Counted from the stretch's first letter, positions 35,397 through 45,242 are shown. The stretch: DNA of 64,000 nt from Pseudosulfitobacter pseudonitzschiae (GCF_002222635.1 NZ_CP022419.1:145223-209222); one strand, 5' to 3'. A program made the numbers and translations. Notes: generated by a model not told the origin, from the sequence alone.

Positions 35397-37732
35397 TGGA
35401 CCTGACCCCGCTCGGTCTCGCCATCCACGTCTGTCGCGCGGTGTTTTTCATATTCGGTGTCGGCAAGATCATCGACCACCTGGCGCAAGGCCTCCGTGTT
35501 GGCCGTCGGTGCATCCGATTGCAGGTAAACCTTGGCGACATAGAGCCGGTCGAGACGGTCCTCGAGAACCTTTTCCAGCGCATCGGCATCGCCGGATGTG
35601 AGCCGCTCAAGTTGACGGTTATCAAGCACCCGCGCGATCTCGTCGCGGAAGGCGTCCCGCTCCGCCTCGGTCTCGAAGGGCGCGGACAATTCCCCGGCCC
35701 GCTCATGGTCCACGACACGCGCAATCTCGTCTGCAAGGCGGTCGGCACGGTCAGACCGCATCGGCGTTCCATCGCGGGTTGCGAGGATGTCGTCGCGCGT
35801 GCCAACCCCAAGCCCGTCGCGCATCTCGGTTTCGCGGCGGACCTGATTGATGGCCTCCGTGTCCCGGATCTCGACGACAGCCGCATAGGTCGCGCCGAGC
35901 CCGCGGGCGAGGTGGGACGGCATGTCCGGATAGCGCTCCCTGAATTCATCCGTGACAGCATCTGCAACGGGCGTGCGGACGTCGCGTCCCTCCATGATCC
36001 GGTCGACCTCGCGGGTGATCTCGCTGGCGCGGGCCGCATCGGTGATGGTCTCCCTGTAAGGCTCAGACCGGTCAATCACATCGCCAGGGCGTGCGAGCAG
36101 ATCCGGGTGTGCCTCGAGATACGCGCGCTGCTCCGTCTCGATCCGGCGCTCCGCCCGTGAGACCACTTCCCAATCCCGGTCCTCCACCTGCTGCGCGGTC
36201 AGGCCGTCGGCGCGCATCTCCTGACGGATTGTTCCTTCCATCGCCCGCACCGCGCCCTCATGATAATGGAACCGCTCGCTGACCGCTTCCGCTTCCATGA
36301 CACCATCCCGGCGCAGCACGTTCTCCCGTTCCAGCAGCGTGCCAAGCGCGACATGCACATCGTTGAGAACGTCGCGCGCCTGTTCCAGATCAGCGCGGCG
36401 TTCAAGGTTCAGATCCCGCGCCTCGGCCACCTTGGCGAGATCATTGGCAATCCATTGATGCTCGAGCGCTGCATTTGAGGCGCCCGTCTCGATCCGGGCC
36501 ACCACTTCCGATGTGCTGATCCCGGTGCCCCGTAGTGCCGCGTCAATGCGCGATCTCAGGTCGGGCTCGGCCAGTCGCTCGCGCTGGCTGGCGTCAATAT
36601 TGGCTTCGGAATAGATCCCGCCCTCCGAGGGGGTCTCTGAAAGCGTGGATGATCGCAAACCGAGAGGCTGCATGTGCTGGACCTGCGTCTGGATCTCGAT
36701 GAGACGTTTTTCCAGCACGGGACGTTCCGTGTCGGACTTCTCGGCGATCATGCCCTGCACCCGCGCCAGCTTCTCCGCATAGAGGCTTCTGAGATCCTCG
36801 AAACTCTGATCCTCGGCCATATACACATCTCCTGTTCGGTCCACCTGCCCGCCGCGCGCCAGCACCTCGCCCGCGCGGAAGAGTGCCGCGGCAATATCCT
36901 CGCGGGCCTCCCGGGAGGCCTCCGCGGCAAGCGAATGGTAGACGGTTCTGGTGTTGGCGATCTCCGCCAGCGTCCGGGTCAGGTCCTGCCCCACGCGTTC
37001 GCGCTCGCGGGGCGCGCGACCCTCTTCTTTCGCGGCGTAGACCTCGCGGGTAGGGGCTGGGTAATGCACAACCCCGCGATCCACCCGGCGCGTGGCTTCC
37101 AGCCGCACGCCATACTTCTCGGCCTCCTCGACCATGGCGAGGCGAAAATCATCATAGTTGAAGCGGTGATTGCGGCCGAGGAAGAAGAACTCGCCTTCTT
37201 GCGAGCGGCGGTTCAGCACCAGATGCGCATGGGGGTGATCGCGGTCCTCATGCACCGCGATGATGTAGTCGAAATGCCCCGCGTCGGTCTGGAAGAACCG
37301 CTCGGCCACATCCGTCGCGATGTCGCGCACATCCTCCCCGCGCGTGCCGATGGGGAACGACATGAGCATATGGGTCGTCTGGCCCAGCTTGGGCTTGAAG
37401 CCCGCATCCCACCGCTTGGCAAAGCGCTCGGTGAGGTCCTTGATGTCGCCCGCCTCGAGCTTCGCCTTGCCATCCAGGAACCCGCTACTGTCCACGATAT
37501 GGGTGGACTTGGTCGTGAGGTAATCGAGCTGGTTTGCGAGCTGCGATTTGGTATGCGTTCCCCCGCCCCGGATCGCCTTGAAGACTGCTGGCCGATGCCC
37601 TGCTGCCGCGCGCACAAGCTGGGTCTGCTTGGCCACGTGCAGCCCCTGCATTGAGCCCCGGACGCGGCTCCAGCCATCCCGAAAGACCTCGCCCGTGACG
37701 GCATGGACGGCATCATTCAGCTGCATGCGCAA
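35393..37732 (-). CDS. VirD2-type relaxase
   Basis: 779 residues. The N-terminal 250 residues hold the relaxase fold: likely catalytic Tyr in QLDYLTTKS (about residue 71) and the metal-binding triad in HEDRDHPHAHLVLN (about residues 160-175). It nicks oriT and pilots the strand through the T4SS. The long C-terminal part (residues 260-779) is charged, helical and rich in Arg/Glu/Asp, without a recognised helicase or primase motif. It overlaps both the coupling-protein gene and the accessory gene upstream. Confidence 0.88.
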   Translation of the reverse strand: MRMQLNDAVHAVTGEVFRDGWSRVRGSMQGLHVAKQTQLVRAAAGHRPAVFKAIRGGGTHTKSQLANQLDYLTTKSTHIVDSSGFLDGKAKLEAGDIKDLTERFAKRWDAGFKPKLGQTTHMLMSFPIGTRGEDVRDIATDVAERFFQTDAGHFDYIIAVHEDRDHPHAHLVLNRRSQEGEFFFLGRNHRFNYDDFRLAMVEEAEKYGVRLEATRRVDRGVVHYPAPTREVYAAKEEGRAPRERERVGQDLTRTLAEIANTRTVYHSLAAEASREAREDIAAALFRAGEVLARGGQVDRTGDVYMAEDQSFEDLRSLYAEKLARVQGMIAEKSDTERPVLEKRLIEIQTQVQHMQPLGLRSSTLSETPSEGGIYSEANIDASQRERLAEPDLRSRIDAALRGTGISTSEVVARIETGASNAALEHQWIANDLAKVAEARDLNLERRADLEQARDVLNDVHVALGTLLERENVLRRDGVMEAEAVSERFHYHEGAVRAMEGTIRQEMRADGLTAQQVEDRDWEVVSRAERRIETEQRAYLEAHPDLLARPGDVIDRSEPYRETITDAARASEITREVDRIMEGRDVRTPVADAVTDEFRERYPDMPSHLARGLGATYAAVVEIRDTEAINQVRRETEMRDGLGVGTRDDILATRDGTPMRSDRADRLADEIARVVDHERAGELSAPFETEAERDAFRDEIARVLDNRQLERLTSGDADALEKVLEDRLDRLYVAKVYLQSDAPTANTEALRQVVDDLADTEYEKHRATDVDGETERGQVH

Positions 37733-38306
37733 ACTCCCTCAGCGCGGCCGTGGCCTGCAGCTGCATTGCGTCCCGACGGCGGCGCAGAAGCAGATCGATC
37801 TCGTCAGCGGAGTCCAGGATGAACCGCGCCAGCCCGCGCATCTGCGCAAGGCGCAATTCGGTGAACTCGGCACTCGTGCCGCCCCCTGCCCCCTGCCCCC
37901 GCCGGTTGGCCTGCGTCATCTGCTTGGCGATCTGCGCGACCCCATTGCCGACCTCGTGCAGCGAGGCGCGATAGCGCGCCATCTCAGCCGCCATCTGCGC
38001 GTCCGGGACAAACACGCCACCCGCCGCCTGAATGAGCCGCCGCAACCCCTCGGCCCGGCTCTCGATCCCCGCCTTCGCCAACACCTCGTCGAGCGCCGCC
38101 AGCTCCGCAGCCGTGACCTTCACACTGACCGCCGAGACCGGGATCGCGGCATCGGCCTGGCGCTCGGCATCAGCTTTCAGGACGTAGCGCACGGCCCGCG
38201 ATGTGACCTCGAAACGCTCAGCCAGCTCGGACGTCGACACACCCTCCGCGGCCTCGCGGACGATCTGCATCTTCTCGATCTCTGTCAGGCGTTTTGTTCG
38301 GGACAT
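37713..38306 (-). CDS. Mobilisation accessory DNA-binding protein
   Basis: 197 residues. An N-terminal helix-turn-helix (TEIEKMQIVREAAEGVSTSE, then LAERFEVTSRAVRYVLK) is followed by a segment resembling MobC/ribbon-helix-helix accessory proteins (VSVKVTAAELAALDEVLAKA). It probably binds oriT and helps load the relaxase, whose gene it overlaps by 20 nt. The ATG used is preceded by 48 nt of open frame without better signals. Confidence 0.72.
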   Translation of the reverse strand: MSRTKRLTEIEKMQIVREAAEGVSTSELAERFEVTSRAVRYVLKADAERQADAAIPVSAVSVKVTAAELAALDEVLAKAGIESRAEGLRRLIQAAGGVFVPDAQMAAEMARYRASLHEVGNGVAQIAKQMTQANRRGQGAGGGTSAEFTELRLAQMRGLARFILDSADEIDLLLRRRRDAMQLQATAALREFAHAAE

Positions 38307-38878
38307 GCGGAAGAAAGACCCCCTATTTCCTGCCACCTTCATACAAGGCTGCACCTACCATACGAAACTATACTAATCTGTCAATAATATACTTACGGTG
38401 ATTAAGGGCGCAGGCAGCCTTGTATTCCGTTTAACGCCGAGCACCGCAGGTGCGAGGCCGCGCCCGAGAGGGCGCCAACCAACACCAGCCACAGGCTCTA
38501 ACATGGGCCGCTCTCAACAGTGTCCGCGCCTGATGTCTGTCTGAACATGTAATGTTCGGACGGAAACGAAGGGGCGGGACAAACCCCCAGCGACGGGGCT
38601 GACAGACAGGGTCAAGGGAGGCCAGAATTGGCGTGCCAATTCTCTGCCGCAAAAACCTGAAGGCATCGCCGATCGGTTTTTGGGGATGGCCCCCTTGAGG
38701 CTGGCTGGCGGCTCTGTCACCGCGCAGGGTCAAATACAACAGGAACCATCAGGACTGCATTGCAGTCCTGTCACCCGGAACCGTGACCGCGGCCTATGGC
38801 AGAGGTCTCAACGGACCGCACAGCGATCTCTGGAACAGAGATAGGGCCGCCTAACGGCGACCCATCCTCGGGGAGGAT
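38307..38878. other. Palindrome-rich gene-free region, oriT candidate
   Basis: About 570 bp without a gene next to the mobilisation genes. It starts AT-rich (38360-38400). It then holds three near-perfect palindromes: GAACAT-GTA-ATGTTC (38543-38557), AGAATTGGC-GT-GCCAATTCT (38624-38643) and a 10-bp-arm palindrome CAGGACTGCA-T-complement (38750-38770). GTCTGTC/GACAGAC arms are also present. Position and structure suit an origin of transfer. No nic site could be identified by eye. Confidence 0.5.
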
Positions 38879-39085
38879 TTACTCTTGGGGTTCCTTTGAG
38901 CTTGGTGGGAACATCACCAGCTCTTGGACGCCGACGGGGAAGTCGAGCTTGAGGCTGAAGAACTCCGAGCCATCCCCGTTGCGGGTGTTGCGAAACATGG
39001 CGCCGACGCGTTGGAAGCGGGTGCGCTCCTGGCCTTCGCCATCGGTGTATTTGACGGGAACTGTTGCGACGTAGTGGTTGGTCAT
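38879..39085 (-). CDS. Small plasmid protein
   Basis: 68 residues: NHYVATVPVKYTDGEGQERT, RVGAMFRNTRNG, EFFSLKLDFPVGVQELVMFP. A compact beta-rich protein, in style like DUF736-type plasmid proteins. A strong AGGAGAG ribosome site supports the start. Function unknown. Confidence 0.65.
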   Translation of the reverse strand: MTNHYVATVPVKYTDGEGQERTRFQRVGAMFRNTRNGDGSEFFSLKLDFPVGVQELVMFPPSSKEPQE

Positions 39086-39132
39086 TTTAGTCTCTCCTTT
39101 TTGCGATGAGGATCAAAAAGCACGGGGCATCA

Positions 39133-39227
39133 GGACCGGTCGCAAGCGCAAATGCGGAGGGTCCGCGCCACAGGCGTGGAAGCCGTATTTGTGCTTGCCG
39201 GAGCGCAGCGTAGGGAACGGCCGGTCC
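39133..39227 (+). ncRNA. Candidate structured RNA: three nested stems
   Basis: Outer stem GGACCGG (39133-39139) with CCGGTCC (39221-39227). Middle 16-bp stem 39142-39157 with 39183-39198, all paired if two G-U wobbles are allowed. Inner 7-bp stem CCGCGCC (39163-39169) with GGCGTGG (39173-39179), loop ACA, one G-U. All three non-Watson-Crick positions are G-U on the plus strand and would be A-C mismatches on the minus strand, which points to a plus-strand RNA. No promoter or poly-U tail was clear, and a DNA-level role is possible. Confidence 0.45.
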
Positions 39228-39445
39228 GACCCCATGCGATCCACATCAATGAGCAAAAAGAAGAGACCAAAATGTTTGCCCCCACATCGCAGTCGCCACG
39301 GTTCTCGTTGATCTCGATGGAGGTGAAAGTCGGGTGCGCTCTGATGCAACGTGTTGAGGTTTGGTCTGTCGCGCGCATCGAAAGGCAGGGCGGTTGTTCA
39401 GCCTCGGGCGAAGATCAATTTCTCGGTGTTGAGATGGTTGTGATG

Positions 39446-40522
39446 TTATCCGCACCAAGCTTGAGGACGCGGAGGACAGCTGGTCCGGCCGCACCGGTAT
39501 GGCACGGCCAGTCCTTCCCCAACTAGAGTGCGTCCAACATCCTGACCGTCTACGAACAGCGATCCACATAGGCGTCCAAAGTTACAACGGTCAGTACCTT
39601 CGGTTCCGGGCCTGCACGAACATGCCACGCGTTCAAATTCTATCGATACCGCATTCCGCACCAGTTGGCTCAAACGCGCCGTTGCGCGTTCCCCGACCTG
39701 ACGCTCTGCAGCGCAGGAAGGCCGCCACGTCTCAGGAGCATTGAATCCGACAAGGCGTACGTTCGCCGGCAGCCCGCGAATATCGACGGTATCACCGTCG
39801 ATGATCCGCACATCGCTTGAACGGAGGGTCCGATCCTGTGCTGTAGGTTGCGCCACGGCCGGCCCATTGAGAGACAAGAAGCTGGAGGACATCCAGCCGG
39901 TTCCCAAGTCAGACCTAATTTGCGCCCATTGTCCTTGGTCACGAAGCAGTTGAACCTGTGTGCCTTCAACCAGAACGCCCATGACCCGATCAGACGTGGA
40001 CGGCCCGTCCCGTTGATTGACCCGTGTCCCCGTCACATAGACGTAAGTTCCGCTCGTCGTTTGCGGTGCGGACGTCGCTAGTGGGCTGTAGGATGTGGAT
40101 CGCGATGATGTTGTATCGGACAAAGATCCAATCAGCGCGAAGAACGCCACCGCAATAACGAGCGGCACCATGATTTGTCGCTGAGCCCTACGGACCGCCC
40201 GCCGCGGTGCAGTGATTGCACGGGTTACAGACATCGGTCGGGTTTTTGGTTGGTAAGATTTGGTGCTGCGCTTCGGAGCCGGACGCGGAGGGCGTTCGTT
40301 GGCCTGAGATGAGGTCCGCGATGATGGCTCACGTTCCAACTTCAGGGCTTTATGCAGGCTGGCATATTGGGCCTTACTCAGACGTGTTTCGGTTCCGTAC
40401 TGCTGAAACCGCGCGGCCATGTTCGTGAGAAACGACACCTCCCAATCGTTCGCCTGCCCAGACTGCAAACGCGCATCAATGCGCGATTGAATCTCTTTGG
40501 TGCGGTCTGGAGAAAAGGGCAT
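39446..40522 (-). CDS. Membrane-anchored SH3-thermonuclease (SNase) protein
   Basis: 358 residues from the ATG with the best context (an earlier TTG/ATG frame adds 13). N-terminal charged domain (SPDRTKEIQSRIDARLQSG), one membrane segment near residues 119-135, a bacterial SH3 domain (VTGTRVNQRDGPSTSDRVMG) and a C-terminal SNase-like domain (VRIIDGDTVDIRGLPANVRL; GFNAPETW; DVGRTLVGEGLAVPY). Probably a periplasm-facing nuclease. Similar fusions are common on alphaproteobacterial plasmids; the substrate is unknown. Confidence 0.75.
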   Translation of the reverse strand: MPFSPDRTKEIQSRIDARLQSGQANDWEVSFLTNMAARFQQYGTETRLSKAQYASLHKALKLEREPSSRTSSQANERPPRPAPKRSTKSYQPKTRPMSVTRAITAPRRAVRRAQRQIMVPLVIAVAFFALIGSLSDTTSSRSTSYSPLATSAPQTTSGTYVYVTGTRVNQRDGPSTSDRVMGVLVEGTQVQLLRDQGQWAQIRSDLGTGWMSSSFLSLNGPAVAQPTAQDRTLRSSDVRIIDGDTVDIRGLPANVRLVGFNAPETWRPSCAAERQVGERATARLSQLVRNAVSIEFERVACSCRPGTEGTDRCNFGRLCGSLFVDGQDVGRTLVGEGLAVPYRCGRTSCPPRPQAWCG

Positions 40523-40756
40523 CGACTGAAAAACCTGCGCGCATGATATGCTGTCCAACAAAAGTCATTTGTGGCGCGGACACAATAGACAGGGATTACA
40601 TTGAGATAAGGTCAAGCTAATCGCAAAACGGGAAAATCGCACATCCACCGTCATGACCTAAATGAACCCTTGCTGCAGACCATCAACGTGAATCTGAACT
40701 TGGACCCATGCTTTTGAGAACGAAGGAAGGGCCACCCGAAGGTGACCCTCTCTGAC

Positions 40757-41686
40757 TTATGCTTCTGCCTTCTCCTTCGCTGGATCCGCGACTCGCATCA
40801 CCGTCAGACCCTTCGCTTCGGCTTTCTGGCCGAGGTTCAGTGCGACCCCGTTGCCTCCAAAGAGGACAACTCCCGTAGCGGCGAACTTATCGTCCAGCAT
40901 CTCATCGTTGCACTTGAAGGGTGCCGCGCGTCCGTGTGCGGACCAGCGCGGATCAAAGCGCGCTTGATTGATACCCCGCGCACGTGCCCACCGGGCCGCG
41001 ATCATTTCCGCCCCATGCTTGCCGCCTTTGTGGCAGAGGAAGATATCTTGATTGCGGTTTTGCTTAATGCGGTCGCGCACCTTATCGAGTGTCTGGAAGA
41101 TGACATCGATATCTGTCCAATCGGTTGCACCAGAGACGATCAGCGGCACACCTTCGACTTTCGACTTGGCGGCAGTTTCCCGATCATGCTGCTCCAGAAG
41201 CTGCTTGGCCTCGAAGACGGCTCCCGTCTCTTGCGCCCGAACGCTGGCGCGCGATCCCGCTGCCGGGATGAAGGCATTTCCTGTCTCTACCTCGTAGCAC
41301 TCTGCAGCGGCCTCCCCCATCGTCTCGATGGCATCCACGATCTCGCGCAATTGCACGAAGCGCGCTTGCGCCTCTTCCAGTGCGGTCTCTGCGATCTCTG
41401 ATCCATCGTGGCATTTTGCCAATGCGCCGATCTTATCGGCTGTGCGGTCGACTTCCTTACCGAGGGCAACCTTGCGGCGCTGCAGGATTGTCGCCAACCC
41501 GTGCGCGAGAGGTTCGATCTCTCCTTCAAGTCCGGTATTCCGCAATTGCCCGAGCAGGGTCTCGAAGGCTTCGCGGATGATGCTGTCTTTCAGGATATCG
41601 TCCTGCGGGATTGGCAGGTGTGCATCTTTCTCCGTCAGGCCGAAGAGTTCGATTGTCTCGTATGTTGTCGCTTGATCGTAGGCCAT
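40757..41686 (-). CDS. DUF2493 (SLOG-type) plasmid protein
   Basis: 309 residues. A helical N-terminal domain (residues 1-165) precedes a C-terminal DUF2493 domain: VPLIVSGATDWTDIDVIFQT, DIFLCHKGGKHGAEMIAARWA, ATGVVLFGGNGVALNLG. DUF2493 belongs to the SLOG superfamily of nucleotide-binding Rossmann folds, often linked to nucleotide signalling or DNA uptake (DprA-like). The ATG has GGAGATGAACCC upstream; the open frame extends 132 nt further without a better start. Confidence 0.75.
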   Translation of the reverse strand: MAYDQATTYETIELFGLTEKDAHLPIPQDDILKDSIIREAFETLLGQLRNTGLEGEIEPLAHGLATILQRRKVALGKEVDRTADKIGALAKCHDGSEIAETALEEAQARFVQLREIVDAIETMGEAAAECYEVETGNAFIPAAGSRASVRAQETGAVFEAKQLLEQHDRETAAKSKVEGVPLIVSGATDWTDIDVIFQTLDKVRDRIKQNRNQDIFLCHKGGKHGAEMIAARWARARGINQARFDPRWSAHGRAAPFKCNDEMLDDKFAATGVVLFGGNGVALNLGQKAEAKGLTVMRVADPAKEKAEA

Positions 41687-42617
41687 GGGTTCATCTCCAA
41701 TGTTTGAGTTTGATGACCACCACGTGAGTGTGGGGGCATGGCCGATTTCTGGTTCACCGAATCTGTTCGGGTCAGGGACGGCGTAGCCGCCAGCTTGCTG
41801 GGCGCAAAAGTTTTCCAAGCGCCGCTGCTCACAACAAGCGCACCCTCACGCGCGCGACTGACCCCCCCACACAGCCAACTCTCGCCGAAAAGTTTTGCGA
41901 TCCTTGAGGCGGGCTGATTTGGGGGCCATCCGGAGGATATGCTTCCATACTCATGTGTGTGTGTTTTGACGCAAGGTTTGCCCGACGCGAGCAGGCAAGC
42001 GGTGGGAGTGGGACACGCAGGCGGGTGCAGCGGCGGGATCGTTTTGCCTCGGCAAAACAGACCAGAGCGAAGACCGCAGGCGTGGCCGAGACCCGCCGTG
42101 CTCGCGAGACGGGCAAACCGGGACCCACAGTGCGACATCGCGGTAAGGCCGCATGGCCGCATGCGCGACGGACCGCAGGGCCGTTCTCACCTGTGACACG
42201 CGAAGCCGAGCAGGTGAGGCCGTTAGGTATTGCGTCAGGGGTTCAGTTGATTGGCGAGCACGTCGGAGCGGACTTTGAAATTCTATCGCTAAAGGTCAAC
42301 AGCGCGGACGAAGCTGACTTTAACTCCGCGAAGATCAATGGCCGCATTTAATGGGGGCATATTTAGAGAAAGCACCTCGGGTGGGAACTGGGCCTCCGAG
42401 TCGAAAGTCACTTTCCCTTTTGGTCCATTTAAAGTCCCCACTTCGGGGAACCATTTCAATCGGCAGGACTTCATCCCAACGACAGAACAGCCCAAGAATT
42501 TGAAAAAGGAGGGCGTCAAAATTTCTTGGCGCAATGAGCCCCACTGGCAGTGAAGGTTAGGACAGTAGTCGACAAACCGAGACCAGCGCGTCTTAATGAT
42601 GCTGTAGGGAGAGCAAA
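41687..42617. other. Gene-free stretch with short inverted repeats
   Basis: About 930 bp without a convincing gene. It holds GTTTTGCC-TC-GGCAAAAC (42041-42058) and CTCACCTG/CAGGTGAG arms (42186-42193 and 42211-42218). Overlapping frames of 70-175 codons look like shadows of composition. The last 100 bp must contain the promoter of the regulator gene at 42618. Confidence 0.4.
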
Positions 42618-43577
42618 ATGACACCAAAGGCATCGCATGCTGATATTGTGATGGAGGCAACGCAGTCGACATCGGCTGCGGCAAAGTCGCGGGTTGCTGC
42701 GAGTTGGCACCGTTCTGTCATTAAGCATGGACTGGACCCTGATGAGCATCGGGCACCTGACCGAATAGAGCAAAAAAGTCTGCAATTCAGGATGGAGACG
42801 CTCGAAAAATTCATGACCGTCGCGAGCCCGCGTTTGGACGCGCTTTTCTCTCTGGTCGGGCAATCGGGTTGCGCGGTTTTCCTGACCGATACAGATGGCA
42901 TCATCCTAGATCAACGTCTCTCTGATGCTGACGCTATGGCATTTGAAGGTTGGGGCCTCACAACCGGTGCCGACTGGAGTGAAGAGAAAGAAGGCACGAA
43001 CGGCATTGGGACCTGTCTGACCGAGCAACGTCATGTAATCATTCATCAAGACGAGCATTTCTATACGCGCAACACAGGCATGAGTTGCATCGACGCGCCG
43101 ATCTACGGCAGCAACGGTCAACTTGTGGCGGCGCTTGATTTATCATCCGCGCGTGCAGATCAAACGGAGGCCTTCAATCGCCTGATCGCGGCCCAAGTGG
43201 CCCAAACCGCACGCGCGATTGAAGCCGCGAATTTCAGGGCCGCCTTTTCATCCGCGCGGATCATTGTGGCCGAGAGCGACGACGCTGAGGCCTCAACGCT
43301 ACTTGCCATTGACGAAAGTGATTTGGTGATAGGGGCCACCCGCGAGGCCCGCCGTGTCTTTGGGCTGCAACGGACGGGTGATTTAGTCGCGCGCCCTGCA
43401 ACAGACATACTGGGACGTGAAGATGGCCCTACAGGATTTGAGAAGGCCGAAAAGGCCGCTGTGATTCGTGCGTTGGCACGGGCCGGAAACAACGTATCGC
43501 AGGCCGCGCGCCAGCTTGGGATCGGTCGTGCGACGCTTTATCGGCGGATGAAGCGGCTTGGACTTGAAGATAGTTAG
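42618..43577 (+). CDS. GAF-Fis transcription regulator, AcoR-like without AAA+ domain
   Basis: 319 residues. N-terminal AcoR-type region (SRVAASWHRSVIKHGLDPDE), a GAF sensor domain (residues 75-200; EEKEGTNGIGTCLTEQRHVI) and a C-terminal Fis helix-turn-helix (VIRALARAGNNVSQAARQLG, then IGRATLYRRMKRLGL). The central sigma-54 ATPase of true AcoR is missing, so it should act with ordinary sigma-70 promoters. It most likely controls the aldehyde dehydrogenase gene 130 bp downstream. Confidence 0.82.
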   Translation: MTPKASHADIVMEATQSTSAAAKSRVAASWHRSVIKHGLDPDEHRAPDRIEQKSLQFRMETLEKFMTVASPRLDALFSLVGQSGCAVFLTDTDGIILDQRLSDADAMAFEGWGLTTGADWSEEKEGTNGIGTCLTEQRHVIIHQDEHFYTRNTGMSCIDAPIYGSNGQLVAALDLSSARADQTEAFNRLIAAQVAQTARAIEAANFRAAFSSARIIVAESDDAEASTLLAIDESDLVIGATREARRVFGLQRTGDLVARPATDILGREDGPTGFEKAEKAAVIRALARAGNNVSQAARQLGIGRATLYRRMKRLGLEDS

Positions 43578-43584
43578 GGGAAAC

Positions 43585-43602
43585 TGTCTCATTGGTGAGA
43601 CA
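43585..43602. promoter_or_regulatory. Palindromic operator upstream of aldehyde dehydrogenase
   Basis: TGTCTCA-TTGG-TGAGACA, perfect 7-bp arms, 8 bp after the regulator stop codon and about 105 bp before the dehydrogenase start. No T-run follows, so an operator for the Fis-type regulator is preferred over a terminator. Confidence 0.55.
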
Positions 43603-43706
43603 CCTTTAATCCCGCGACACCTTCCTGCCACAAGACGTGGCGCACGACGCAAGTCACACTCTTTGTAATCCGGGAGGAGAAGCCGGATAACAATGGAGGA
43701 TTTCAA

Positions 43707-45230
43707 ATGAACGATATGACCCACACCGAGGCAGGCACATATGTGTCGCCGTTTAAGCTGCGCTACGACAACTATATCGGCGGCGCGTTTGTGCCACCCG
43801 TCAATGGCAAATACTTCGAAAACGTGACGCCCATTACCGGTGGCTTGATCAACGAATGCGCCCGCTCTGACGCGGCGGATATTGAGCTCGCACTTGATGC
43901 AGCCCACGCTGCCAAAGACGCTTGGGGCAAAACATCTGCCACGCATCGCGCGAATATTTTGCTTAAAATTGCGGACCGGATCGAAGAGAACCTAGAACTC
44001 TTGGCCACTGCCGAAACATGGGACAACGGCAAGCCGATCCGCGAAACGATGAACGCAGACGTGCCACTTTGCGCCGACCACTTCCGCTATTTTGCAGGTG
44101 TTTTGCGCGCGCAAGAAGGCAACATGAGCGAGATCGACAACGACACCGTCGCCTATCACTACCACGAGCCCTTGGGCGTTGTCGGCCAGATCATTCCTTG
44201 GAACTTTTCTTTGCTGATGGCGGCATGGAAACTGGCCCCTGCTTTGGCTGCGGGCAACTGCGTCGTAATGAAACCAGCCGAACAAACGCCTGCCGCGATC
44301 ATGGTCTTTGCAGAACTAATCAACGATTTGTTGCCAGCCGGCACATTAAATATCGTCAACGGCTTTGGCGGAGAAGTCGGCGCAGCACTTGCCAGTTCCT
44401 CGCGCATTGCAAAAATCGCCTTCACTGGGTCCACCGTCACGGGACGCAAAATCATGGAAGCGGCGACCAAGAACCTGATCCCCGTCACGCTTGAACTGGG
44501 TGGCAAGTCGCCAAACATCTTCTTTTCTGACGTGATGGCAAAGGATGATGCGTTCTTGGACAAGGCCGTCGAAGGCTTCGTTCTGTTCGCCTTCAACCAA
44601 GGCGAAGTCTGCACCTGCCCTTCACGTGCGCTGATCCAAGAGGACATCTACGAAGAGTTCATCGCGCGCTGCATCAAACGCGTCGCTGCGATCAAGCACG
44701 GCGACCCTCGCGACCCCGAGACCATGGTCGGTGCACAAGTCAGCAAGGCCCAACACGACAAGATCATGGGCTATTTCACGATCGGTCGCGAAGAAGGCGC
44801 CGAAGTGCTGGCTGGTGGTGGTTCAGCGCGGTTCAACGGTGAACTGTCAGGCGGGAACTACATCCAACCGACGATCCTCAAGGGTCACAACAAGATGCGG
44901 GTTTTCCAAGAGGAAATTTTTGGGCCCGTCGTGTCGGTAACGACGTTCAAGGATGAAGCCGAAGCTTTGGAAATCGCGAACGACACGATGTATGGCCTCG
45001 GCGCTGGCGTTTGGTCGCGTGACATGAACACCTGCTACCGCTTTGGGCGTGCCATCGAGGCTGGCCGCGTGTGGGTGAACAACTATCACGCCTATCCAGC
45101 CCACGCAGCGTTTGGCGGCTATAAGCAATCGGGCATTGGCCGTGAAAACCACAAGATGATGCTGGACCACTACCAGCAAACCAAGAACTTGTTGGTGAGT
45201 TATAGCCCCAATAAGTTGGGCTTCTTCTAA
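43707..45230 (+). CDS. NAD-dependent aldehyde dehydrogenase, ExaC/AcoD type
   Basis: 507 residues. General base Glu263 in LELGGKSPN and catalytic Cys302 in [11 protein letters not shown], the motif typical of acetaldehyde dehydrogenases ExaC/AcoD. The cofactor loop [14 protein letters not shown] is intact. It oxidises a short aldehyde, probably acetaldehyde, to the acid. GGAGG upstream (near 43695) is followed by ATG at 43707. It is controlled by the neighbouring GAF-Fis gene. Confidence 0.9.
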   Translation: MNDMTHTEAGTYVSPFKLRYDNYIGGAFVPPVNGKYFENVTPITGGLINECARSDAADIELALDAAHAAKDAWGKTSATHRANILLKIADRIEENLELLATAETWDNGKPIRETMNADVPLCADHFRYFAGVLRAQEGNMSEIDNDTVAYHYHEPLGVVGQIIPWNFSLLMAAWKLAPALAAGNCVVMKPAEQTPAAIMVFAELINDLLPAGTLNIVNGFGGEVGAALASSSRIAKIAFTGSTVTGRKIMEAATKNLIPVTLELGGKSPNIFFSDVMAKDDAFLDKAVEGFVLFAFNQGEVCTCPSRALIQEDIYEEFIARCIKRVAAIKHGDPRDPETMVGAQVSKAQHDKIMGYFTIGREEGAEVLAGGGSARFNGELSGGNYIQPTILKGHNKMRVFQEEIFGPVVSVTTFKDEAEALEIANDTMYGLGAGVWSRDMNTCYRFGRAIEAGRVWVNNYHAYPAHAAFGGYKQSGIGRENHKMMLDHYQQTKNLLVSYSPNKLGFF

Positions 45231-45242
45231 ATACTTCGAAAG

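Noticed and set aside
36674..37654. 326-codon plus-strand open frame
   Set aside because: Antisense shadow of the relaxase gene with no recognisable domain.
42041..42058. GTTTTGCC/GGCAAAAC inverted repeat as a terminator
   Set aside because: It is not near the end of a gene on either strand and has no T-run.
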